Shown in pieces: positions 46,671-54,605 of a stretch of DNA of 54,605 nt. This stretch comes from Cellulosimicrobium marinum (GTDB lineage Bacteria > Actinomycetota > Actinomycetes > Actinomycetales > Cellulomonadaceae), in contig NZ_JAJBZH010000003.1 in NCBI RefSeq assembly GCF_020551945.1, positions 194,679 to 249,283 on the forward strand, given 5' to 3'. Made by a program: the position numbers and the translations under genes. A model generated the notes under the pieces. That model was not told the DNA's origin, ran no database searches, and saw nothing but the letters and a program-made list of their open reading frames with translations. The first letter of the stretch is position 1; each line of letters opens with the position of its first letter.

Positions 46671-48038
46671 TCAGACCTCGATCGACTCCAGCATCTCGGT
46701 GACGAGCGCCGCGACGGGCGACCGCTCGGACCGCGTGAGCGTCACGTGGGCGAACAGCGGGTGGCCCTTGAGCGCCTCGATGACGGCGGCGACGCCGTCG
46801 TGCCGGCCGACGCGCAGGTTGTCGCGCTGGGCCACGTCGTGCGTGAGGACGACGCGCGAGGACTGCCCGATGCGCGACAGCACCGTGAGGAGCACGTTGC
46901 GTTCGAGCGACTGGGCCTCGTCGACGATGACGAACGCGTCGTGCAGGGACCGGCCGCGGATGTGCGTGAGCGGCAGCACCTCGAGCATCTCGCGGTCGAT
47001 CACCTCGTCGAGGACGGACGGGGAGACGAGCGCGCCGAGCGTGTCGTAGACGGCCTGCGCCCAGGGGTTCATCTTCTCGGCCTCGGAGCCCGGGAGGTAG
47101 CCGAGCTCCTGCCCGCCGACCGCGTAGAGGGGCCGGAACACGACGACCTTGCGGTGCTGGCGGCGCTCCATGACGGCTTCGAGGCCGGCGCAGAGCGCGA
47201 GCGCGGACTTGCCGGTCCCGGCGCGGCCGCCGAGGGAGACGATGCCGACGCTCTCGTCGAGCAGCAGGTCGATGGCGACGCGCTGCTCGGCGGACCGCCC
47301 GTGCAGCCCGAACACCTCGCGGTCGCCGCGGACGAGCTGGACGTGCTTGTCGGCGGTGACCCGGCCCAGCGCGGAGCCGCGCGGCGAGTGGACGACGAGG
47401 CCGGTGTGGCAGTGCAGCGGGCCGGCCGCCTCCGCGACGGCGGGGTCGAGGCTCGCGACCTCGACGGATTCGTGCTCCCACAGGGCGGCCATCTGCTCGT
47501 CGGTGAGGTCGACCTGGCTCATCCCGGTCCACCCGGAGTCGACGGCCAGCTCGTGCCGGTACTCCTCGGCGCGCAGTCCGACGGCGGACGCCTTGACGCG
47601 CATCGGCAGGTCCTTGGACACGACGGTGACGTCGTGACCCTCGGACGCGAGGTTGGCCGCGACGGACAGGATGCGCGTGTCGTTGTCGCCGAGGCGGAAG
47701 CCGGCGGGCAGCACGGCGGGGTCCGTGTGGTTGAGCTCGACGCGCAGCGTGCCGCCGGCGTCGCCGACGGGGATGGGGGCGTCGAGGCGCCCGTGCTTCA
47801 CCCGCAGGTCGTCGAGCATGCGCAGCGCGCTGCGGGCGAAGTACCCGAGCTCGGCGTGGTGGCGCTTGGCCTCGAGCTCGGTGACGACGACGACGGGCAG
47901 CACGACGTCGTGCTCGGCGAAGCGGCCGATGGCGCGCGGGTCGCTCAGCAGGACCGAGGTGTCGACGACGAACGTCCGGAGCCCGTCGGCCGGACCGCCG
48001 TCGGGGGTGGTGCTGGGGGTGGGTGAGGTGTGGACCAC
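46671..48038 (-). CDS. phoH2: PIN-PhoH fusion protein (PhoH2), RNA helicase/RNase
   Basis: A 455-residue fusion. An N-terminal PIN RNase-like domain (about 20-160: [38 protein letters not shown]) and a C-terminal PhoH ATPase (about 240-450: Walker [12 protein letters not shown] near 274, Walker B FVIVDEAQ near 371, [13 protein letters not shown]). PhoH2 proteins of mycobacteria unwind and cleave RNA. GTG 48038 has GGAG about 9 nt upstream. No antitoxin-like gene precedes it; instead there is a long structured leader and a CRP-like site, so expression may be set at the mRNA level. Confidence 0.94.
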   Translation of the reverse strand: MVHTSPTPSTTPDGGPADGLRTFVVDTSVLLSDPRAIGRFAEHDVVLPVVVVTELEAKRHHAELGYFARSALRMLDDLRVKHGRLDAPIPVGDAGGTLRVELNHTDPAVLPAGFRLGDNDTRILSVAANLASEGHDVTVVSKDLPMRVKASAVGLRAEEYRHELAVDSGWTGMSQVDLTDEQMAALWEHESVEVASLDPAVAEAAGPLHCHTGLVVHSPRGSALGRVTADKHVQLVRGDREVFGLHGRSAEQRVAIDLLLDESVGIVSLGGRAGTGKSALALCAGLEAVMERRQHRKVVVFRPLYAVGGQELGYLPGSEAEKMNPWAQAVYDTLGALVSPSVLDEVIDREMLEVLPLTHIRGRSLHDAFVIVDEAQSLERNVLLTVLSRIGQSSRVVLTHDVAQRDNLRVGRHDGVAAVIEALKGHPLFAHVTLTRSERSPVAALVTEMLESIEV

Positions 48039-48206
48039 GGGGGCTCCCCTCCGGCGCGCGAACGCCGTGCTCTTCCAGGGCGTGGCAGGCGACCGGCCGA
48101 TGAGCCGCAGGTGCCGCGGCTCAGCAGCGCCGGTGCCGGCCCTCCTGAGCGGAGCGTGAACCCCATCGGCTGGCCTCCCGGAGGACGGCGGTGGTGCCGT
48201 CCGTCC
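48039..48206 (-). other. Structured leader of phoH2
   Basis: About 168 nt from the inferred transcription start to the GTG. Stems on the minus-strand RNA: 48183-48202 (7 bp, GGACGGC/GCCGTCC); 48092-48097 with 48129-48134 (6 bp) enclosing 48101-48108 with 48116-48123 (8 bp). I compared it by memory with the c-di-AMP, cobalamin, SAM and M-box patterns and found no convincing match. Confidence 0.5.
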
Positions 48207-48212
48207 CTCGCG

Positions 48213-48240
48213 AAACTACGCCCGTGTGATTCGGATCACC
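48213..48240 (-). promoter_or_regulatory. phoH2 promoter with CRP-like site
   Basis: TAGTTT on the minus strand (48218-48213) suits a -10. TGTGA-N6-TCACC (48225-48240, plus-strand reading) overlaps the expected -35 region, a position that would favour repression. Confidence 0.4.
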
Positions 48241-48312
48241 AGCCCTGCGTGCCCGTGTCGCCGAGGTTTAACCCGCCGTTCACGCACGCCGGAGACGTCG
48301 GGCGGGGGCCTC

Positions 48313-49956
48313 TCAGTGCTCGGGGCGCCGGGCGGACATGGCCAGGGCGCACACGAGTCCCACGACGAGGACGGCTGCGGTGACGGCGAGCGTCTGCCCG
48401 ACGGCGGTGGCGAACCCCTGGTGGACCGCGACCGTGGCGGCGTCGGTCACCTGGCGCGCGACGTCGTCGGGCACCCCGGGCGGGAGCTCGAACGACCCGC
48501 TCTGGGCGCCCTGCAGGGACCCGGCGCCCGCGAAGGCGTCGACGAACTGCTGCCGGAACGCGGCGGGCAGGGTGGCCGCGGCGTCGCGCGCAGCGGCGGG
48601 CAGCTCGACGGCGAGGCGTGCGGTGAGCGTCGCGACGACCGCCGCCGACCCGATGACGCCGCCCACCTGGCGGGTCGTGTTGAAGGCGCCCGCACCCGCG
48701 CCCGCGGTGGCGTGGTCGAGCCCGGACGTGGCGAGGTTCGCGAGGGGCGAGAAGACGCACCCGGTGCCGAGGCCGAACAGGGCCATGGGCGCCACGATCG
48801 TCGTGACCGCGACGCCGGGCGCGACGACCGCCGCGAGCCACCCGATCGCCACGGCGAGCACCGCGAATCCCGTCGCGACGACCCACTTCGGCGGGATCCG
48901 GTCGGACAGCCGCCCGGCGAGGGGCGCGACGACCCCGGACACGAGCGAGCCCGGCAGGTTCACGAGGGCGGCGTGCAGCGGCGACAGGCCGAGGATCGAC
49001 TGCAGGAAGAGGGTCAGCGGGAAGAAGATGCCGATCATCGCGAACGACACGGACATGCCCGCGACGTTCGCGAGGGAGAAGTTCCGCGAGCGGAAGAGCC
49101 GCAGCGGCAGGAGCGCGTCGTCCCCGAGCCGGCGCTGCCACAGGACGAAGCCGACGAGCACGACGAGACCCACGACGACGAGACCCCAGACGGTGACGGG
49201 GCCGGCGATCGTCCCCCAGTCGTACGTCTCACCCTCCTGGAGCCCGAACACGACGGCGAAGAGCCCGACGACGGACAGCACGACGCCGACGACGTCGAAC
49301 GGTCGCCGGTTCGTCGCGAGGCGCGGGAGCCGGGAGAGCGCGAGCCAGAGCGCGACGACGCCGACGGGGACGTTGACGAAGAAGATCCACTCCCAGCCCC
49401 ACGTCTCGACGAACACGCCGCCGAGCAGGGGGCCCGCGATGGTCGCGACGCCCGCGGTCGCGCCCCACAGCCCCATCGCGGCGCCGCGCTGACGCGGCGG
49501 GAACACGCGCGTGATCATCGCCATGGTCTGCGGCGTCATGAGGGCGGCGCCGACGCCTTGGACGACGCGCGCGGCGATCAGCGTGCCGATCGACCCGGAC
49601 AGCCCGCACCACGCGGACGCGAGCGTGAACACGGCGAGACCCGCGACGAACACGCGCCCGGGGCCGAACCGGTCGCCGAGCCGCCCGGACAGCAGCAGGA
49701 GCACCGCGAACGAGAGCAGGTAGGCGCTGTTCACCCAGCCGACGGCGACGAGCGACGCGTCGAGCTCGCGCTGGAGGGTGGGCACGGCGATGTTCACGAT
49801 CGTCGTGTCGACCATGATCATGAAGAAGCCGAGGATGAGCGGCGGCAGGACGCTCCACGCGCTGCGGCCGTGCAGGTCGACGAGCGGCACGACGCGCGAG
49901 CCGGAGCCGGGCGCGTCCGTGGTGCGGGGCTCGGCGCCCGGGGTGGGAGTGGTCAC
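48313..49956 (-). CDS. MFS multidrug exporter, DHA2 (14-helix) family
   Basis: A 547-residue proton-driven exporter with about 14 helices. Motif A-like SGRLGDRFGPGRVFVAGLAV and motif C-like GATAGVATIAGPLLGG are present, as is DTTIVNIAVPTLQREL of the EmrB/QacA group. Drugs or dyes are likely substrates, but this is by family only. GTG 49956 has AGGAG 4-5 nt upstream and overlaps the PadR stop by 4 nt (GTGA), so regulator and exporter form one operon. The 35-residue N-terminal tail is hydrophilic. Confidence 0.94.
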   Translation of the reverse strand: MTTPTPGAEPRTTDAPGSGSRVVPLVDLHGRSAWSVLPPLILGFFMIMVDTTIVNIAVPTLQRELDASLVAVGWVNSAYLLSFAVLLLLSGRLGDRFGPGRVFVAGLAVFTLASAWCGLSGSIGTLIAARVVQGVGAALMTPQTMAMITRVFPPRQRGAAMGLWGATAGVATIAGPLLGGVFVETWGWEWIFFVNVPVGVVALWLALSRLPRLATNRRPFDVVGVVLSVVGLFAVVFGLQEGETYDWGTIAGPVTVWGLVVVGLVVLVGFVLWQRRLGDDALLPLRLFRSRNFSLANVAGMSVSFAMIGIFFPLTLFLQSILGLSPLHAALVNLPGSLVSGVVAPLAGRLSDRIPPKWVVATGFAVLAVAIGWLAAVVAPGVAVTTIVAPMALFGLGTGCVFSPLANLATSGLDHATAGAGAGAFNTTRQVGGVIGSAAVVATLTARLAVELPAAARDAAATLPAAFRQQFVDAFAGAGSLQGAQSGSFELPPGVPDDVARQVTDAATVAVHQGFATAVGQTLAVTAAVLVVGLVCALAMSARRPEH

Positions 49957-50621
49957 GGGGTCTCCTGGGGTGGGCGTGCGTGCGTCGCGTCGTGGTGGGG
50001 CGCGTCGTCGGGGAGCGTGAGGGCGTCGAGGGTGGGGCGGAACTCCGCGGCGGGCGCCTCGGTCCAGCTCAGGTCTCCGGACGCGACCGCCCCGGTGGTC
50101 GCGTCGAGCCACGCGATCTCCGCCTCGACCTGGTGCAGCTCGTACGACGCGTCGAGCAGGTACCGGCGGGGCAGGCCGCGCGCGACGACGGCGTCGAGCC
50201 GTTCGCGCACGCCGTCGACAGCCGCGGCGAGCGCCGCGCGGCGTTCGCGCAGCAGGGCGAGGGCGTCGTCGCGCGGCAGGTCGTGCAGGAGCGCGAGACC
50301 GACGGGGAACACGGGGTACTCGGACGGGGTCTGCCGCACGAGGTCGCGGGTGCGGGACTCGTGCGCGGCACGCCCGGCGGCGGTGATGGCGTAGACGGTC
50401 CGCTCGGGCCGGTTGCCGTCGCGGTGCACCCCGGTGCGCTCGACGAGGCCGTCGCGCTCCAGCCGGTCGACGGCGTGGTAGACGGCGCCGGGGTTGAGCC
50501 GAACGAGGCGGTCGTCGCGGCGTCTGCGCAGGCGGCACAGCATCTCGTAGGGGTGCATGGGCTGCTCGCGCAGGACGGCGAGGACGAGGGTCGCCGTGGG
50601 GCTGAGGCGAGGGGCGGGCAC
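49953..50621 (-). CDS. PadR family transcriptional regulator
   Basis: A 222-residue regulator. The N-terminal winged helix is plain: LSPTATLVLAVLREQPMHPYEM, then NPGAVYHAVDRLERDGLVER and RTVYAITAAG. A helical C-terminal domain (PadR_C/Vir-like, about 100-190) serves dimerisation. GTG 50621 has GGAGA upstream; the longer frame to 50699 adds a Pro/Arg-rich stretch without family character. Its gene lies directly before the MFS exporter and next to an AT-rich inverted repeat, so it probably represses its own operon and responds to an exported compound. Confidence 0.93.
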   Translation of the reverse strand: MPAPRLSPTATLVLAVLREQPMHPYEMLCRLRRRRDDRLVRLNPGAVYHAVDRLERDGLVERTGVHRDGNRPERTVYAITAAGRAAHESRTRDLVRQTPSEYPVFPVGLALLHDLPRDDALALLRERRAALAAAVDGVRERLDAVVARGLPRRYLLDASYELHQVEAEIAWLDATTGAVASGDLSWTEAPAAEFRPTLDALTLPDDAPHHDATHARPPQETP

Positions 50622-50712
50622 GGCGGTCTCCGGAGGGGGACGAGGCAGGACAGGTGGCGCCAGCGCATCGCGGGGGCGCAGGACCGGACGGTCCCACAAG
50701 GCCCCGTGCGGA

Positions 50713-50730
50713 ATATTCAGTTCGGAATAT
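50713..50730. promoter_or_regulatory. Probable PadR operator
   Basis: ATATTC-N6-GAATAT, an inverted repeat in the most AT-rich stretch of this part of the window, between padR and the divergent amidase. CGGAATAT also occurs twice in direct order, 14 nt apart. It may control both directions. Confidence 0.5.
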
Positions 50731-50784
50731 ACGCCCGCGACGGCGGGCCCGTCGACCCCGCTCGCACCCCCGACGCCACGCGCG

Positions 50785-50790
50785 TAGGTT
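50785..50790 (+). promoter_or_regulatory. Amidase -10 box, leaderless type
   Basis: TAGGTT, 8 nt before the amidase ATG; no Shine-Dalgarno sequence is visible. Confidence 0.5.
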
Positions 50791-50798
50791 CACCGGAC

Positions 50799-52268
50799 AT
50801 GAGCGTCACCGACCTGCTCGACCTCGACGCCACCGCGCTCGCCGCCGCGCTCCGCACCGGCGACACCTCTCCGACCGAGGTGCTCGACGCCACGCTGGAC
50901 GCCGCCGCGCAGGTGGGCGCCGCCGTCGGCGCGTTCACGGTCCTCGCCGCCGAGCACGCCCGCGCGCAGGCGAGCACCGCCGAAGCCGCGCTCGTCGCGG
51001 CACGGCGAGCGGGCGACGTCGGGCGCTCCCCCGCCACGAGCCCCGGTGCCCTGCCGCCGTTCCTCGGCGTGCCGTGCCCGGTGAAGGACCTGACCATGGT
51101 CGAGGGCGTGCCGATGCGCGCCGGCTCGGCCGCGATCGACGCGTTCCTCGCCCCGGTCGACGACGGGGTGGTCACGCTCCTGCGTGCCGCCGGGACCGTC
51201 ATGGTCGGCAAGACGACGACGCCCGAGCTCGGCCTGCCCTGCTACACCGAGCCCGACGTCGGCCCCACCGCCCGCACCCCGTGGGACCTCGACCGGTCCG
51301 CCGGCGGGTCCAGCGGGGGCGCCGCGGCCGCCGTCGCGGCGCGCGTCGTCCCCGTGGCGCACGGGAGCGACGGCGGCGGGTCGCTGCGCATCCCCGCGAG
51401 CGCGTGCGGGCTCGTCGGGCTCAAGCCGTCCCGCGGGCTCGTCAGCCCCGGCCCGCACGGGGTCGACGGCGCGGGGCTCGCCACCCACGGCGTCCTCACC
51501 CGCTCCGTGCGCGACACCGCGGCGTTCCTCGACGTCCTCGCCCGGCCGTGGCCCGGCGACACCTTCACCGCGCGGCTCGACGCCCCGCCCGCCGGGCGCC
51601 CGCTCCGCGTCGGCCTGCTGCTCGACCCCGTCATCTCCGCCGACGCGCCCGTGCACCCCGACTGCTCCGGCGCGGCACGAGCCACAGCGACGCTCCTGGA
51701 GGACCTCGGCCACGACGTCGTCGAGATCCCCCCGCCGTTCGGCGCGGACCGGTGGGACGCCTTCGCGGCGCTGTGGTCCGTCGGCGCGCTCCAGGCACCC
51801 GTCCCCGCCGACCGCGAGCACCTCCTCGTCCCCCTGACCCGCTGGCTGCGCGAGCGCGGTCGCAGCGCCACCGGGCTCGAGCACGCGACCGCGCTCGTCG
51901 AGGTGCAGCGGCTCACCCGCGACGTGGCCGCCGCGTGGGAGGGGCTCGACGTCGTGCTCTCCCCCACCCTCGCCCAGCCGCCCGCGCTCGTCGGCACGCA
52001 GCGCGACGACGCCGACCCCGCCGCCGACTTCGCCGCGCAGACCGCGTTCACGCCCTGGACGAGCGTGTGGAACCTCACGGGCCGCCCCGCGATCTCCCTC
52101 CCCCTCGGCGAGGCGCAGGTCGCCGGCCGGGGTCACACGAGCCGGACCGTGCCCGTGGGCGTCATGCTCGGCGCCGACCACGGCCAGGACGCGCTCCTGC
52201 TCGACCTCGCAGCGCGACTGGAGGACGCCGCACCGTGGGCCGACCGCCGCCCGGGGCCGACACCGTGA
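50799..52268 (+). CDS. Amidase signature family enzyme
   Basis: A 489-residue hydrolase with the Ser-cisSer-Lys triad: Lys near residue 94 in CPVKDLTMVEG, cis-Ser near 170 in SAGGSSGGAAAAVA, and the nucleophile near 196 in GSDGGGSLRIPASACGLVG. GLKPSRGLVSPGP completes the signature. It hydrolyses an amide, but the substrate is not evident; it lacks GatB/GatC neighbours, so it is not GatA. ATG 50799 with a TAGGTT box 8 nt upstream suggests a leaderless mRNA. It is divergent from padR and overlaps the DUF1697 gene (GTGA). Confidence 0.93.
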   Translation: MSVTDLLDLDATALAAALRTGDTSPTEVLDATLDAAAQVGAAVGAFTVLAAEHARAQASTAEAALVAARRAGDVGRSPATSPGALPPFLGVPCPVKDLTMVEGVPMRAGSAAIDAFLAPVDDGVVTLLRAAGTVMVGKTTTPELGLPCYTEPDVGPTARTPWDLDRSAGGSSGGAAAAVAARVVPVAHGSDGGGSLRIPASACGLVGLKPSRGLVSPGPHGVDGAGLATHGVLTRSVRDTAAFLDVLARPWPGDTFTARLDAPPAGRPLRVGLLLDPVISADAPVHPDCSGAARATATLLEDLGHDVVEIPPPFGADRWDAFAALWSVGALQAPVPADREHLLVPLTRWLRERGRSATGLEHATALVEVQRLTRDVAAAWEGLDVVLSPTLAQPPALVGTQRDDADPAADFAAQTAFTPWTSVWNLTGRPAISLPLGEAQVAGRGHTSRTVPVGVMLGADHGQDALLLDLAARLEDAAPWADRRPGPTP

Positions 52269-52822
52269 CCGTCTACGTCGCGCTCCTGTTCGCGGTCAAC
52301 GTCGGCGGCCGGAAGGTCCCGTCGACCAGGCTGCGCGAGCTCGCCGGCGACCTCGGCCTCGGGGACGCCCGCACCGTCGTCAACAGCGGCAACCTCGTCG
52401 TCACGCCGGGCACGTCGGGCGTCACCGGGCCCGACGACGTCGCGCGCCTCGTCCGCGGCGGCGTCGCCGACCGCTTCGGCGTCGACGCGGCCGTCGCCGT
52501 CCTGACCGCGGAGCGCCTGCGCAAGGTCGTGCTCGGCAACCCGTTGCCCGACGACGCGCGCGACCGCCCCGCGGCGCTGCTCGTCCACGTCGGCGAGTTC
52601 CCCGTCGACCCGGACGCCGCCGCGGCGATCGACGCGCGCCCGGGGAAGGAGCGAGCCGCCGTCGCGAACGGCGTCCTCTACGTCGCCTATCCGGACGGCG
52701 TCGGCCGCTCGACGCTCACCACCGCCACCCTCACCCGGGCCGCCGGGACCCCCGTCACCGGCCGCAACTGGAACACCACCACCCGCCTCCTCGCCCTCGC
52801 CGACGAGCTCGCCGACACCTGA
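52265..52822 (+). CDS. DUF1697 family protein
   Basis: A 185-residue protein of unknown function. DUF1697 marks are visible: the opening VYVALLFAVNVGGRKVPSTRLREL, the block TVVNSGNLVVTPG and the ending TGRNWNTTTRLLALADE. Length is usual for the family. GTG 52265 overlaps the amidase stop by 4 nt, so it is made from the amidase transcript. No catalytic site is established for this family. Confidence 0.92.
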   Translation: MTVYVALLFAVNVGGRKVPSTRLRELAGDLGLGDARTVVNSGNLVVTPGTSGVTGPDDVARLVRGGVADRFGVDAAVAVLTAERLRKVVLGNPLPDDARDRPAALLVHVGEFPVDPDAAAAIDARPGKERAAVANGVLYVAYPDGVGRSTLTTATLTRAAGTPVTGRNWNTTTRLLALADELADT

Positions 52823-52835
52823 CCCCGCCCCCGCC

Positions 52836-52877
52836 CGCGAGGGAGCACCGCAGTCCGCCGAGGGAGTACCCAGGTGC
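52836..52877 (-). repeat. 21-bp repeat array, left (two units)
   Basis: Units 52836-52856 and 52857-52877 share CGAGGGAGYACC. Reverse-complemented they align with the three units at 53074-53136. A third, degenerate unit may follow at 52878-52898. Confidence 0.65.
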
Positions 52878-52955
52878 GCCGGCAACGGCCCAGTCCCTGG
52901 TCGGTCCTGCCCGACGGCGAGCAGTCACCAGGGTGGGACGGCACCGGGAGGGGTC

Positions 52956-53032
52956 GGTGGGGCGCCGCGTCGTGGCGGGTCTGGCGGGAGCCGCGAGGAA
53001 CGAGCGGCGGAGGGAAGACGCGGCGCCCCACC
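52956..53032 (+). repeat. Intergenic double-hairpin element, copy 3
   Basis: Outer stem of 16 bp (52956-52971 with 53017-53032; arm core GTGGGGCGCCGCGTC). The 18-nt linker (52972-52989) is identical to copy 2. The inner stem is 5 bp here (GCCGC 52990-52994, GCGGC 53004-53008) around loop GAGGAACGA, then linker GGAGGGAA (53009-53016). Loop and linker lengths equal those of copies 1 and 2; the inner stem is one pair shorter. It lies downstream of the DUF1697 gene and upstream of nhaA. Confidence 0.85.
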
Positions 53033-53073
53033 CACCCCGACACCCGAGGCGACCACGCGCCGTCGGGCACGAG

Positions 53074-53136
53074 AACCCCGGTACTCCCCCGGCCAACCCC
53101 GGTACTACCTCGCGCGACCAGGGTCTTCCCTCGCGG
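53074..53136 (+). repeat. 21-bp repeat array, right (three units)
   Basis: Units 53074-53094, 53095-53115 and 53116-53136. The first two begin AACCCCGGTACT; the second and third end CCTCGCG. Orientation is opposite to the left array, so the two arrays form a large interrupted inverted repeat around the hairpin element. Confidence 0.65.
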
Positions 53137-53173
53137 ACGCCGGACACGTCGGCGGCGGGCGGCGTCGGACCGG

Positions 53174-53179
53174 TAAGAT
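53174..53179 (+). promoter_or_regulatory. Candidate nhaA -10 box
   Basis: TAAGAT, 86 nt before the nhaA start; no clear -35 is seen. Confidence 0.4.
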
Positions 53180-53265
53180 CGAGCACCGGTGTGCCGGGAA
53201 GTCTGGTCGGCCACGGACCCCGCGACGCCGGGCCGTGCCATGCTCTCCCCGACCCCAGGAGCACG

Positions 53266-54558
53266 ATGTCCCACGCCCCTGCACCTTCCACCCCGCCCTC
53301 CGCCCTGGCGCGCGTCCGCCGGTGGGCGAGCCGTGAGACGACGGGCGGCGCGTTGCTCATCGGCGCGGCGATCCTCGCGCTCGTGTGGGCGAACTCACCG
53401 TGGCGCGATGCCTACATCACCCTCTCGGACACGGTCGTCGGACCGTCGTCCCCGCTGCACCTCGACCTGAGCCTGGAGGCGTGGGCGGCCGACGGCCTGC
53501 TCGCGATCTTCTTCTTCGTCGTCGGGCTGGAGCTCAAGCACGAGTTCGTCGCGGGGAGCCTGCGCAACCCGAAGCAGGCGGGCGTGCCGATGCTCGCGGC
53601 AGTGGGCGGCATGGCGGTGCCCGCGCTGATCTTCGTGGTCGTCCTCATGGTGACGGGCGACTCCTCCGCGCTGCACGGTTGGGCGATCCCCACCGCGACG
53701 GACATCGCGTTCGCGCTCGGCGTGCTCGCGGTGTTCGGCCGTGGTCTGCCGGCGGCGATCCGCACGTTCCTGCTCACGCTGGCCGTCGTCGACGACCTGC
53801 TCGCGATCATCATCATCGCGATCTTCTACACGGCCGACCTGGACTGGACGTTCCTCGGCCTGTCGTTCGCCGCCGTCGCGCTGTACGCGCTGCTGGTGCG
53901 CTCGCGCCGCCCGCGCTGGTGGTTCCTGCTCCCGGTCGCGCTCGTCGCGTGGGCGTTCATGCACGAGTCGGGGGTCCACGCGACGATCGCGGGCGTGCTG
54001 CTCGGCTTCATGGTGCCGGCGGTCGCGGTGCACGGCGAGGCCGATTCCCGCACGCACCGGTACGAGGCCGCGATCCGGCCCGTCTCGCAGGGGATCGCGC
54101 TGCCGGTGTTCGCGTTCTTCGCCGCGGGCGTGACGTTCGTCGGGGGCGACGAGGGCCTGTCCGGGATCCTGGCCCAGCCCGTGGTCCTCGCCATCGTGCT
54201 CGGCCTCGTGCTCGGCAAGCTCGTCGGCGTGCTGGGCGTGACCGCCCTCGTCACGCGCGTGACGCCGCTGCGCCTCGCTGCCGGCATCGGTGTGCGCGAC
54301 CTCCTGCCGGTCGGGTTCCTCGCCGGGATCGGGTTCACCGTGTCGCTCCTCATCGCGGAGCTGTCCTACCCCGACGCGATCCACACGGACGGCGCGAAGA
54401 TCGCGATCCTCGTCGCGTCGACCCTCGCCGCCGTGCTCGCCGCGCTCACGCTGCGCTGGGACGCGAAGCGTGCCCGCACGAACGACATGAACCGCGACGA
54501 CCTCCCCGACAACGTGACGGACTTCATCGGCGACGAGAAGGACCGCCTCGAGCACTGA
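53266..54558 (+). CDS. nhaA: Na+/H+ antiporter NhaA
   Basis: A 430-residue NhaA-type antiporter that exports Na+ (or Li+) for protons, with about 12 helices. The paired aspartates are in LAVVDDLLAIIII (near residue 174). TATDIAFALGVLAVFG, FFFVVGLELKHEF and LPVGFLAGIGFTVSLLIAEL are family blocks. ATG 53266 has AGGAG 4 nt upstream. The hydrophilic C-terminal tail (about 30 residues, acidic) is longer than in E. coli. It is a single gene with a hairpin 28 nt downstream. With the BCCT transporter it suggests attention to salt stress. Confidence 0.96.
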   Translation: MSHAPAPSTPPSALARVRRWASRETTGGALLIGAAILALVWANSPWRDAYITLSDTVVGPSSPLHLDLSLEAWAADGLLAIFFFVVGLELKHEFVAGSLRNPKQAGVPMLAAVGGMAVPALIFVVVLMVTGDSSALHGWAIPTATDIAFALGVLAVFGRGLPAAIRTFLLTLAVVDDLLAIIIIAIFYTADLDWTFLGLSFAAVALYALLVRSRRPRWWFLLPVALVAWAFMHESGVHATIAGVLLGFMVPAVAVHGEADSRTHRYEAAIRPVSQGIALPVFAFFAAGVTFVGGDEGLSGILAQPVVLAIVLGLVLGKLVGVLGVTALVTRVTPLRLAAGIGVRDLLPVGFLAGIGFTVSLLIAELSYPDAIHTDGAKIAILVASTLAAVLAALTLRWDAKRARTNDMNRDDLPDNVTDFIGDEKDRLEH

Positions 54559-54586
54559 GCCGCGGCAGCCCCGTCCGACGGGCGGT

Positions 54587-54605
54587 GCCCGACCACCGGT
54601 CGGGC
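54587..54605 (+). terminator. Hairpin after nhaA, at window edge
   Basis: GCCCGACC (54587-54594) pairs with GGTCGGGC (54598-54605) around a 3-nt loop. Whether a longer stem or U-tract follows is not visible. Confidence 0.5.

Larger units (their letters stand above)
52823..53265. other. 443-nt intergenic region with nested repeats
   Basis: No gene is seen. From left to right: two 21-bp units (52836-52877), a degenerate unit, the hairpin element copy 3 (52956-53032), a C-rich tract (53026-53045), three 21-bp units in the opposite orientation (53074-53136), and a TAAGAT box (53174-53179) ahead of nhaA. Confidence 0.75.

Noticed and set aside
48039-48206. phoH2 leader as a c-di-AMP (ydaO) or other known riboswitch
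   Set aside because: Some GGGG and GGAGG elements look similar, but the conserved 3' blocks of that class are missing. Kept only as an unassigned structured leader.

Overview
The window is very GC-rich (roughly 72-75% by eye) with actinobacterial gene content: mycothiol biosynthesis (mshB), a 7Fe ferredoxin next to dapC, TypA, a PIN-PhoH fusion protein, and many GTG starts. The gene style suggests Micrococcales, near Cellulomonas, Cellulosimicrobium or Isoptericola; this placement is an inference from gene content. It is mostly ordinary chromosome. I see no rRNA, tRNA, CRISPR array, transposase or prophage. One gene (29566-30393) stands out by lower GC.

Layout. 1-3.6 kb: citrate synthase, DapC and ferredoxin on the minus strand, and a small SH3-like protein on plus. 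3.6-9.5 kb: a minus-strand chain VanW-family wall protein > degenerate prephenate-dehydratase-like ACT protein > pheA > tyrA, with stop and start codons overlapping at each junction. 9.5-14.9 kb: typA > mshB > small membrane protein, and a BCCT osmolyte transporter. 15-22.6 kb: an FtsX/MacB-type ABC system of two large permeases and two ATPases. 22.7-29.2 kb: a dipeptide/oligopeptide ABC operon (dppA > dppB > dppC > fused dppDF). 29.6-34 kb: an atypical hypothetical gene, ychF and an ABC-2-like exporter. 34-39.5 kb: rmuC, ispH, xseA, xseB and a PfkB sugar kinase. 39.8-44.2 kb: a complete carbohydrate ABC operon with its own ATPase. 44.3-48 kb: beta-carbonic anhydrase, fumarase, and PhoH2 behind a long structured leader. 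48.3-54.6 kb: a PadR-controlled MFS exporter, a divergent amidase with a DUF1697 gene, and nhaA.

The strongest unexplained signal is an intergenic hairpin family with three copies (1-79, 39651-39735, 52956-53032). The single-stranded core sequences and all spacings are conserved. Both the outer (14-19 bp) and inner (5-6 bp) stems differ in sequence between copies yet stay fully paired. Each copy is followed by a C-rich tract, so the opposite strand could form a G-quadruplex. Copy 2 is preceded by a 55-bp duplication that looks like a truncated copy. Copy 3 lies between inverted arrays of a 21-bp repeat. Two further points stand out. A catalytically stripped PheA-like protein is encoded immediately upstream of real PheA. 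Several genes have a TAGGNT-type -10 box only 6-8 nt before the start codon, which suggests leaderless transcripts. CRP/GlxR-like palindromes occur upstream of gltA, dppA and phoH.
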